The notes below the pieces were generated by a model. That model worked only from the letters and a program-made list of their open reading frames with translations, was not told the DNA's origin and did not search any database. Positions 54,702 to 64,000 of a stretch of 64,000 nt of DNA are shown here, in pieces. Location: contig CAJFCV020000005.1 of assembly GCA_904066235.2 (NCBI GenBank), positions 4,025,501-4,089,500 on the forward strand, read 5' to 3'. Every line of letters starts with the position of its first letter. Positions within the stretch are counted from its first letter, which is position 1. The stretch comes from Bursaphelenchus xylophilus (Eukaryota; Nematoda; Chromadorea; Rhabditida; Aphelenchoididae). Made by a program: the position numbers and the translations under genes.

Positions 54702-55916
54702 ATGTCTTCCGCACGTCCAATGAACCCTCGATGCTATCAAGAGTTTATTCTCCACTTCATGGAGGCGTATATTACTGAGATGCTAAGAGGAGTGGGCAAA
54801 AGAACGAGGAATGGCAGAAGAGTTGCGAACATGGCGATGTGGAGGCTGTTGGTGAGGATTTTACTTTTTTCTTTGACTTTTAGAGCACATTGGAGTGATT
54901 GTTATCTAAAATATTCTACGATGCATCCTTTTACAGCTTATGAACTCAAAAACAGCGTCGGTTTTCAAGAATGTGTCTATCAAATTCCTCTTGCCAAGAC
55001 GGAAGGACGATCAATCGATCTACGCAATTTGGGCAAGAAGAGCCGATTTAAAATGTGCGTTAAAATATAAGTAAAGCCCTTCCCTCGCTTCTGCAGCTAT
55101 TCAAATTACACTTCAGATCTTTACATGATCGAAGGTCTCTTCAGTACAACCATTAACAACAGACTGATAGTTGATCGGTTCTTCGGGAGACAGGTGCATT
55201 TATCGCCAAAAGCCCTCCAATTCTGGTTCGAGAAGGGAACACTGCCTCTCTTCAAGTCTGTTACTCTGTGTAATCGAACAGGTAGGTAAATTTGCTTTGT
55301 GTTTTTTTTTTTTATTTTTAGCATCTGTAAAAGACATCCTTCGAATCGATGCAATCTCAACTTCAATCACCATAATTCGGAGGGTTGAGGCGGCAGAAGT
55401 GATCACAGACTATTCTCAGTTCTGCCAGCGTTCTTTGGAGCTGAATTTCAACACCAGAGCCCTTCGATTTGTCCTCACTTTGATGGCGAATCTTGATCTT
55501 ACCCATCCAAAACTCGAGAATTTCACTTTTCTTTGTACAAATGTCTGTTACTCCACGGAGAATGAAATTCTTTCTGATAATTCTAACGTCAACGACTTGA
55601 TGACCAAGTTTCAAGAGAAGCCGAGGCTGGATTCGATCGCCGAAGATCTCGTCTCACTTATTCCGATGGCCATGTGCAACACTAAATTTAAAATTATTTT
55701 TGTGTTTGAAGAAGACTCTCCTATGGTTAAGGGAATGGTAGGTGGAGTATAAGGTTTGCTTATCTTTTTTACTTTTAGGAACCATCTTACACTCCATTCT
55801 TTGAGCAGGCCAACGTTACCATTTATTATGTCAAGGAATCTCAACTCCTCGACTTTAACCGAAAGTCAAGAAGACGGCCGGAGGCTTCCGTGGAGTCCAC
55901 TACTGTTTCGAAATAG
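54702..55916 (+). CDS. Unclassified intracellular protein, F-box-associated-like
   Basis: Best model: exons 54702-54851, 54937-55070, 55097-55281, 55322-55737 and 55779-55916, about 340 residues. The middle and C-terminal parts are solid (DLYMIEGLFSTTINNRLIVD, SPKALQFWFEKGTLPLFKS, FCQRSLELNFNTRALRFVL) and recall the region after the F-box in nematode F-box proteins. No definite F-box is visible near the N-terminus. The 5' half is uncertain. The favoured path needs a 26-bp intron (55071-55096). An alternative keeps 54702-55070 unspliced and uses a gtgcgt donor at 55053, giving a different residue series there. Confidence 0.5.
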
Positions 55917-56425
55917 AGGAATATTTTTTTTATTTATAATGATGATCTCAATGTTTGTCATCTCCATAAGATTTTATATTTTGTCATATTTTTTAGTTTT
56001 CGTAATGTTCTTGTCTTTGTCAATCCGGTCGTACGTACACTTTACAAAGTGCGAAACCACACGTGTAATTATTGTTGATCACCTTTATTTTTTGAATGTT
56101 GGCTGTTGTAAATAAATTTGTTAACCCGCCTGCGAAAACGTTGGATGCCAACGAGGTCTGGCATTGTGTTACAATCGTAAAAATTATTTTTTGACCAAAC
56201 AATTTTTCGTATTCGGGATTTTGGGACGTTTGAATCGATTTTTATCGTTCTGTCATTGATAATTCATCTATTTTTTACCTCCGTTATATGCTTGTCATGG
56301 ATAATATAAAAGTCGAATTTTTTGGTTTGATCCATAAGGCCGTGGGCTTATAAGTAATTTGGAATTTCTCCAGCCGTTTTTGAAAGTGTGTATTGCTGAT
56401 GACTGCTTGTTTTTCAGGGTTAAAA

Positions 56426-59359
56426 ATGGCCCAGAAGTACGTCCAGTCCGAGGTTTTTACGGGTGTCTTATCGTGCCAAGTTCAGGGTCATCCCATTGAA
56501 GATACGGTGGTTGCAACCAGTGGAGAGAGTCAAATAGTACTGACAAGGTTTAGTGGAGTTCATAATGGCAATAAGAATGGTATGTCATTCATCTGTGTAT
56601 CATTTGTAGTAAAAAAATTCAATTTTGAGTCCAAAAATCTGAAATTTTCTTTTTTGGAGCTAGAATTTCATTTTGACCTTGGTTTTTCTGCATTTTACTA
56701 TATGCAAATACAAAATGAAACGATTAGTATAAAATTTCCGGTCCATATTTATCTCTTTTCCCCAAAAATTCCGATTAAAATCCGTCCAAACGAACGCAAA
56801 AAAGAATTTTGATCTCGGGCGGGCTCGAACCGCCGGCCTTCTGTGTGTTAGACAGATGTGATAACCACTACACCACGAGATCACGGCTGCGCTTTTCGTT
56901 TCTTTCCTTTTCGTTCGGAGTAGTTTTTTTCGAACTCGCGTTTTTGGAGAGATTGCCTTCTAAAACTGGCTCTCGATTTTAAAAATTTATAAAATACGGA
57001 TGAATTGAAGTGGAAAATTTTTTGTGACCAACTATCTTGGACCACTTTCTTATTTTTCCTTTGTGTTTTCTTTATTTTTTCTCTCAAAAAATTCGCAAAT
57101 ATCCCCGAAACTTTTCCTTCCAGCCGGTTCAACGATACGAAACGACCTCCTTGACCAAATAGGGGCATTTACTTTTGGATCCACCGCTGATAATCTTCAT
57201 TGCCTAACTTCTTCGACCCTATTTACCTTGGATACCGAAAGATTATCGGGGATATCCGAACAAATATTTGACATCCCACCAACGGAAGTGATACCCTTCG
57301 GCAAAGGAGAGAATCCGTTCACATTAATCGTCGCTGATGAGGATGGAGAGGTAAGCAAACGAGTGACTTTTGGGGATGATTTTTGAAGGATCTACAGGGT
57401 GTTTCAAGAAATTTGGAACAAATGACTTGCTTAGATCTTTTTGTTCTTTGCAGCTATCAACGAATTTCTTTTTGCTTCTAAAAATTGACAGCGTGCGTTT
57501 TTAGAATCTTAAAAAAAAATTTTTTTTGTCGGCGGAGGGCCCATTTCTCGGCGGAGAAAATTAGGGCCTTTTTTAAAAATCACAGCGTATTACGTGGCGG
57601 AAACGCCGTTGCAACGGCTGAAATCAAGTTTACGTTACACCTCCGTCGATTTTACGGTATGCATTTTTTTGTTTTCGATTTTACGCGCACCGCGAAGGCG
57701 CGGCGGAGACTTCAGATTTCGGCGGACGTTGTTTTGGGCCTTCGGCTGTTGCAATTCATGTTGGAAAAGAGGTTGGGGTGATTTTTTGTTGTCATCCGAT
57801 GCACAGATGACAAAAATTTCGTGCTTTTTTTCCCCGGCGGAGGATTCGGCGGAGGCTTTATCAAAGGGTCAAAGCAGCCTTACGAGTCCGGGAAAAATCT
57901 CAGCTACGAGAATCCATCAGACCAACATTGTCTTTCAAAGATTTTTGATTTTTTTGGTCCGGCGGACAAATCGGCGGAGTTTTGTTTTTACCCTTTGATA
58001 AAGCCTCCGCCGACTCCTCCGCCGGGGATAAAAAGCACGAAATTTTTGCCATCTGTGCATCGGATGACAACAAAAAATCACCCAAACCTCCTTTTCCAAC
58101 ATGAATTGCAAAAACCAAAGGCCCAAAACGACGTCCGCCGAAATCTGAGGTCTCCGCCGCGCATCCGCGGAAGTGCGTAAAATCGAAAACGCAAAAAAAG
58201 CATACCGTAAAATCGATGGAGATATTACGTAAACTTGATTTCAGCCGTTGCAACGGCGTTTCCGCCACGTAATACGCTGTGATTTTTAAAAAAGGCCCTA
58301 ATTTTCTCCGCCGAGAAATGGGCCCTCCGCCGACGAAAAAAAATTTTTTTTGAGATTCTAAAAACGCACGCTGTCAATTTTTAGAAACAAAAAGAAATTC
58401 GTTGATAGCTGCAAAGAACAAAAAGATATAAGCAAGTCATTTGTTCCAAATTTCTTGAAACACCCTGTAGTGTAATGTTTTTTCCCAATTCTAATTTTAT
58501 TGCCCCTTACTGTTTCAGATCCACCTTTTGGACACTCGCGAACGCCCCACAAGTACGGTACACACCTTGGAGACCCAGTCAGAGAAGAATGAAATCAAAG
58601 GGATGGCTGTTAAAGACATGACCTTATATTCGATTACTGAGAATGGAGTGGTCGCGGCGTATGACCTGAGGAAGCGAAAATTCAGCCGGAAATTGGAATT
58701 CGAAAACAAATTTTTCACTTCCATCGCGATGGATGAGGAGTAAGCTGACTCTATATGTTGTCGTCCCATTTTGACGTATTTTATAGCTCACTTTTTGCGG
58801 GCCCAAAATTGTTGTATCCAGAGTTCTTGAGAATTTTTTTTATTTCGCACTGTGCGGAAAAGAAGAAAATGAGAAAACTTTAATTGCAATTTTCAGATTG
58901 GTCCTAGTAACGACGGACAAGAACGATTTCCATTGGATCGACATGAAAGAGGGATTTGTGAAAACCGCGATAAAACGGACCCAATTCCTGGTGGAAAAAA
59001 TTCAAATTCTGAACGATGATCTCGTCCTGGCAAAACCTTTTATTGGCCAAGACATTGTGTAAGCTACTAATACCTTTTTTAGACAATAATAAAAAAATTT
59101 ACATCGAAAAACCTTTACATCCCGCGATTCCAGAGTGATCGACCGCGACACCCGCCAAATTCGTTGCCAAGTCAGCGATCGTCGCGACATTCACGACATT
59201 TCCGTCGCCCAACCCGGTGGAAGTCTCTTTGTGGCCCTGGAAAATGGACTCCACGTTGATTTGTCGATGATTTCAGCTACGGACTTTGTCAAAGCCATCG
59301 ATGAAAAGAAGAATCAACCGGCCAATAAGGTGGATCCCGACTTTTTCGATGGCTTATGA
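56426..59359 (+). CDS. Propeller-like (WD40-type) protein of unknown function
   Basis: Exons 56426-56579, 57124-57350, 58519-58739, 58897-59058 and 59134-59359 give 329 residues with consistent phases. The sequence has repeating beta-strand patterns typical of a seven-bladed propeller: VVATSGESQIVL, LIVADEDGEIHLLDTRERP, DMTLYSITENGVVAAYDLRK, LVLVTTDKNDFHWIDMKEG, IVVIDRDTRQIRC, GSLFVALENGLHVDL. No catalytic motif. The first exon has an upstream tttttcag near 56411-56417, consistent with trans-splicing or a leader intron. Intron 1 holds a tRNA-Val on the opposite strand; intron 2 holds a 1.07-kb hairpin element. I cannot assign a specific orthologue. Confidence 0.75.
56810..56882 (-). tRNA. tRNA-Val (AAC), second copy
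   Basis: Identical to the copy at 53765-53837 except one T-loop base (TTCGAGC instead of TTCGATC). All stems pair and a T-run follows. It lies in intron 1 of the propeller-like gene, on the opposite strand. Confidence 0.93.
57395..58467. mobile_element. 1.07-kb near-perfect hairpin element, TA-flanked
   Basis: Ends CAGGGTGTTTCAAGAAATTT and the exact reverse complement, with TA on both sides (57393-57394, 58468-58469). Matching continues for roughly 450 bp per arm (CAGCGTGCGTTTTTAGAATC, TTTGATAAAGCCTCCGCCG and GGCGGAGGCTTTATCAAA), leaving a short unpaired centre near 57880-57990. No transposase frame. Mariner-type by TA and ends. It sits in intron 2 of the propeller-like gene. Confidence 0.85.
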
Positions 59360-61850
59360 AGCTTTTTTGTTGTAAATTTGAAGCAGACGGAAGTTTGACC
59401 GAAAGTACGATGTTATTGTTGATTTTTTGTTGTTAACTATGTTAAAATAAAGATTTTTTGATTGGAATTTTCCGGAGACTTTGATGAATACCTTGTTTGA
59501 AAAGGAAGGTAAAATACGAAAAAATAAATACTTACTATAACATTTTATCATTTTTCGGTAAAAAAATCGCACGTTTCTAGCGCAGATTTTGTAAAGCACG
59601 TCAATTGTGTGGTGGCCTAACTAACTTTTTACAAAAAATCCATTTTTCATTAACTTTTCCAAATTGATTCACATCATTTTAATCAGGCTCGGATGCCGTC
59701 AAGGCGTGTCCCTCCGCTTCTTTTTACTCTCTGATTCCAAACGAACTTTTTTCGGTCCCAAAGTGGAGGCGGAAGGGCCCCAGGGCATCTGTTCCGATTT
59801 TTATTCCGGATCAAAGACTTCTCGCCCTCAGGGCATTTGCGGGTTATTCCCGAATTAATAAACCGTTTTGCGACAGGTTTCGCGAGTTTAATGCACCGAG
59901 GGAAGTTCGGAATTGATCTGCGAGATTCAGAAAGGCTTACTGGACTCCATGGCCTGTTGTTTTAAGGGGAATTGGAAGGAGGATTACTGTAACCTTTCCA
60001 AAATTGTGAATCATGGAATTCGGGGTATTTTTGAGGAGCCCGTAGGTGTCACAGTAATTTTTAGACAGTTTTATATCCAAAAAAGGCATTTGTTAAGCAT
60101 ACTAACTACCAAATTTATACTTCCACTAAAAATGGCATTATCCATTATAAAATTTACCTATATCAGGGAATAATTAACCTCTGTAAATACCCCGAAATGG
60201 ATTACTGAAATCTATGTTATACAAAAAAATTCAACTCCTGTTTCCCCAATCTTTGTAATAACCATCCTCATTTTTTCTTCAAAACTATATTGTTAGTCCT
60301 GCTTTCTTTTGATATTAGTCATGTCTGAGCTCATATTTTTCGCATTCCTCTTGTTTTATTACTGTTTTTGGAACTGTTTTTTTACTGTAACTTTTCGCAG
60401 CAAAACACACCTTAGTTCCAGATTTTATTGTCATCTAAGCCTTTTTTTGGAAGGTTTAAAAGAGTTGTACTGGAGACTGAAGGCTTGTATTTATCAAAGA
60501 TTAACGTTTGAATACACATTTTTGTCAAAAAAAATCATCAAATTTTGTATTCGTTGCCGTCCATAAGGATGATTTTTGTGATCTTCCTCAAAAAATTAAT
60601 GCGATTATAAACCATCGCTGTCCCGAAGCGTTGTTTGGATAAATTAGAGTACTAATTAACGAAAATTTCCAGTTTTACCCTGGAAATCAAAGATCTAGGA
60701 CCTTATTTTACCCATCAAACGGCTTGACTCCCGATTTTCATGGAACTTTCCCCATCATTCATCCGGATCCGTCTTTCCCCGATGTCAGTTTTGTCAATGT
60801 TTTTTCGTGCACAGACATGTGCATTCCAATCGCCCTCCTCCTGTTTTCATGGACCGTTCCCTCCGGCAAAATGGAGGGCGCTGCAGCCATTGTGGGGGCG
60901 TTTCTGGTTATGCCCTGGGGCGGCTTTCGTCTGAGCCCCGGATCAGCGGCCACGTCCGACGTCGCGGGCCGCTTGACTCGCCATCTCTGCCCGATTTCTC
61001 GCCGCTCCTTTATCCATATTACACCACATGGTCTGAGTCTTCGTTTGGGGCCGAGAAATGTCGCCGGATCTCGGAGTGTCTGGCCAACATCTAGCTGATG
61101 TCTTGCCGATCTCCAACCAGTCACTTTATGCCCTCCAGGGATCCCCCTTTTCTTCCCTAACACCCTCTTTGATCCGCTTGTTTCGTTTGCCTATCCATCA
61201 ATTATTTCTCTGCGGATCTCTTAAAATCCGTAACTCTCTCCCTTTTATTTCAAATCAGTTGCCCCTCTCCCCACTCTCTTCAACTCGAATGCACTTTGCT
61301 TCCAACTGTCTTGGCCGTCGGGCCGATTTTTCGCTTTTTTCGTTGATTTGCCCAAAACGCGTGGGTCGAAAAGGGAGGGCCAAATGCCCTCGAAGGGTTA
61401 AATTCGAGTTTTATTAGGGCCAGCCTTGTAAAACAAAGGGGACCTAAGTATGCAAATTTTTGGAGGCTAACTTGAGCCTTCCATGATCTCAGAGGGTGGA
61501 GATTTGGGATTTTTTACGGAGGTTTTAGGTAAAGCTGAGGTTTTCTGAGGGTTATTTAACAAGGATCAAGTCGAGGCTCTCAAATTTGGAGAATACGTAT
61601 TGAAGTGTTTCAAAACCCTGACCCTGTTTAGAACGTCTGTCGAATTTTTTGAACACCCCGACACAACTACCGTATTGCAATAAAAAATGATCGTCCTCAT
61701 TTATCAATTTTCTATTTTCCTCATTTTATACACATCAAATTTACTGTTTTGTTTCGCGCCATACAGCCAGTCATTAGTAAAACTCCCAGCATTTTCCAAT
61801 AAAAATTTCTTCAGGTTAATCCCTGTTTGCCCAAAACCTGAACAACAAGC
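59360..61850. other. Intergenic region upstream of unc-87
   Basis: 59440-60700 is AT-rich with nothing recognised. From about 60720 to 61420 the sequence is distinctly GC- and CT-rich with overlapping open frames on both strands. No coherent protein or splice pattern emerges, so I read it as a control region rather than a gene. A ttcttcag acceptor at 61807-61814 lies 36 bp before the ATG of unc-87. Confidence 0.45.
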
Positions 61851-63882
61851 ATGTCACGCGTCGAGGACGAGATTGCTGAAGACGAGGAGGAGTGGGAAGA
61901 CGAGGAAGAGGAGGAAGAATCCGAGGCCCCAGAACCCGTCAAGAAGGAGGAGCCCAAGCCCGCTGCTCCCGCTCCAGTCGCCGAAGAGCCTAAGGTAATA
62001 ACCATTTAATCGAAATTCATCATAGCTTTGCAATTTGACAAAGTTTGAATAGTTGGTTTTCCCATTTCCGTCAAAATTCAAATACTTGAGAAATTCGTAT
62101 TATTGGGCGATAAGGAAATCATAAATGGTTACCAACGGCCAACAGCTCTTGCCACTCCAATTCATTATGATGTCTTTATTTCAGGCCAACGGCGGAGCCG
62201 CTGCTGCTCCCGTCGAGACAGTCAAGCCCGAATCCCCCAAGGATGAGTTGAAATCGCCCGGAGTTGGAGCTGGCCTTAAGAGCCCTACTCCAAATTCCCA
62301 GATCAACTATGTCCCATCCATCCCCAAGTCGGTGCAACGCCGTCAGGAGCTGTACTCCGGTGGCAAACCATCCAAATTCGACAAGGCCAAGTTGATGAAA
62401 TCTGAGGGAATCATCCCAATCCAGGCCGGTTCCAACAAATACGCCTCTCAAAAGGGAATGACCGGTAAGTCTAATTGGCAGATTAATAGGTCCCAATTGT
62501 ATGAATTCTTGATATTTTCAATGGCAATTTTCAATTTCTTCGATTTCCCATTTTTTTACCTATACGAGGAAATTAATAATGTCAATTTCTGTTCACTACA
62601 GCAATACTGACTTCAAATTTTAGGATTTGGTGCCCCTCGTGACGTCATCGACAAGATCAAGGCCGACAATTTGGCCGAAATCACCGACGAAGCCAAGGTC
62701 GCCGCTTTGAAGACCTCCACCTGGCTGCAGTCCGGTACCAACAAGTTCGCTTCACAAAAAGGACAGACCGGTAAGTCCTTTCTAATATTTAAAGCGACAT
62801 TAGATCCTTGAAATCGTTGTGGTATCTATCGAAACCAACTTCACACTTCCCATTTCCAACCAAAATAACCGAGAATCCCAGAATAAACTTTCGTATTTTA
62901 GGATTTGGTGCTCCTCGTGATGTAAACTACAAACCAAAGGGTACTGGCGGTGCCGGCGAGGTCCCCGAAGAGAAGGCCCGTCTCACCGACGGTATTGTTC
63001 CCCTCCAGTCGGGTACCAACAAGTTGGCCTCGCAGGCCGGTATGACCGGTATTGGTATGCCACGTATTGTCGACGTGCGAAAGACCGACGAGCAGAACCG
63101 TGACTCGCAGGGCTTCATCCATCTGCAAATGGGAACCAACCGTTTCGCCAACCAGTCCGGAATGACCGGTTTTGGTATGCCCCGTCACAACATCACCAAG
63201 TACAAGGATGAGGTGCGCGGAGAGATGCCTCACGACGAATCGACCACCTCCAGACAGACTTCCGGATGGAGAGAGGGTAAGTTGAGGATTTGGATGAGAA
63301 AATTTAGGCGATTGCAATGCAAAAATAAAAAAAAAGAATCCATTTTCGTGATTTCTGACATTTCTCTCCCTAGAACCCGGCCATTTTTTGTCTAATTGGG
63401 TATTTCAAAGCTTATGACAATCATTACTAACAGCGGAATTCAATAGAGCAGTCAAAACTATCCACTAAAGAAGAAAGATACGGCAAAATTCCAGAAAAAA
63501 TCAATTCCATCTATCTATCCCAAATCAACGAAACCCTTTTCCAGGTGCCTCTCAGGCTGGTATGACCGGATTCGGTGCCTTCCGTAATAACACAATCTTC
63601 CTCCTCCAGAACCAAGACCAACGTTCCCAGGGAATGATCCCCTACCAGATGGGTGTCAACTTCCTCGATTCCCAGGCCGGAAAGACCGCCTTCGGTATGC
63701 CGCGTCGCACATTCACCGTGTTCGTGGACGACACGCACGAAGATCTGCCCGCCGACATCGCTCGTCGACCTGAGGTGCCATTCTGGTCGGGCCAGGAGGA
63801 CAACTTCGCCAACCAGACCGGTATGACCTCGTTCGGAACCCCGCGTGATGTGCGTGGAGAGTATGTGCGAAGAATGTGGTAG
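61851..63882 (+). CDS. unc-87: UNC-87-type calponin-like repeat protein
   Basis: Exons 61851-61994, 62185-62464, 62624-62770, 62902-63276 and 63545-63882 give 427 residues. The N-terminus is acidic then Pro/Ala/Lys-rich (EDEIAEDEEEWEDEEEEEE, KPAAPAPV). Seven calponin-like (CLIK) repeats follow, with the core GTNKFASQxGMTGFGxPRDV. They begin near residues about 128, 176, 223, 249, 305, 330 and 370 and include diverged fifth (GASQAGMTGFGAF) and seventh copies. Seven repeats is the hallmark of UNC-87, which bundles F-actin and stabilises muscle thin filaments against cofilin. The start matches a short isoform; longer isoforms with upstream exons cannot be excluded. Introns 2 and 3 interrupt two successive repeats at the same point (TG|FGAPRDV). 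Confidence 0.92.
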
Positions 63883-64000
63883 AAGGTGGACTTCTTTCTT
63901 TCATTCTTCATCTCTCTCTTACATCCGATTGTATGCTTTTTGCGCGCATTTCTTTGATTATTTTCTTAAGAAGAAAGTCCTGGCGATTCGATGAATGTAA

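Noticed and set aside
57485..58268. Open frames of 98-134 codons inside the large hairpin
   Set aside because: They appear on both strands as mirror images because the DNA is palindromic; no transposase motif (such as DDE/DDD) is visible.
60759..61163. 134-codon minus strand frame in the GC-rich block
   Set aside because: Open frames exist on both strands there; composition explains them and no family is recognisable.

Overview
This window is nuclear DNA of a nematode. The genes are split by many very short introns (about 35-150 bp) ending in tttcag or ttttag, polyadenylation signals lie close behind stop codons, and the gene content fits: a seven-repeat UNC-87/calponin-like muscle protein, a PAN/CW-type domain joined to a C-type lectin domain, an N-terminally extended globin, GES-1-like gut esterases and a cathepsin L cluster. 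Species cannot be named from the sequence. All gene models were assembled by hand from reading frame, splice consensus and intron phase.

Layout. 0-0.4 kb: last exon of an unidentified gene. 1.6-17.3 kb: a peptidase C1A (cathepsin L-like) cluster of five paralogues with nearly fixed exon architecture (last exon 236 nt in every copy; penultimate exon 444-450 nt). Three keep the full catalytic triad (1638-2832 +, 8915-10108 -, 14947-16203 -). One is an inverted-duplicate pseudogene (10474-11682 +). One is an intact gene encoding a predicted dead protease (12831-14239 -; catalytic Cys to Ser, Asn to Thr). Next to them, at 16694-17263 +, a small gene encodes a signal peptide plus a free-standing I29 propeptide-like domain with the same first intron phase as the proteases. 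Interspersed are a secreted protein of unknown function (3091-3897 -), an F-box gene (4402-6298 +) and a lectin-like gene (6509-8231 -).

17.3-41.2 kb is gene-poor. It holds small secreted proteins (19059-19939 +, 40159-40559 +), a possible terminal exon (18048-18173 +), a six-exon globin (20413-34741 -) with a roughly 12-kb first intron, and a small membrane protein (40717-41114 -). 41.5-46.1 kb carries two tandem carboxylesterases; the first is frameshifted by a 4-bp tandem duplication. 46.1-53 kb is repeat-rich and contains five foldback or terminal-inverted-repeat elements. 53-64 kb is gene-dense: two paralogous small membrane proteins, two tRNA-Val(AAC) genes, an F-box-associated-like gene, a propeller-like gene with a 1.07-kb near-perfect hairpin in an intron, and the unc-87 orthologue.

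The most interesting unit is the protease / pseudoprotease / free-propeptide cluster. Active cathepsins, a maintained inactive homologue and a potential propeptide inhibitor sit together under similar TATA promoters 33-47 bp from their start codons. A regulatory relation between them is inference. The second theme is a rich set of non-autonomous inverted-repeat elements, one carrying a tRNA-like gene and one with dense GCGGGCA motifs.
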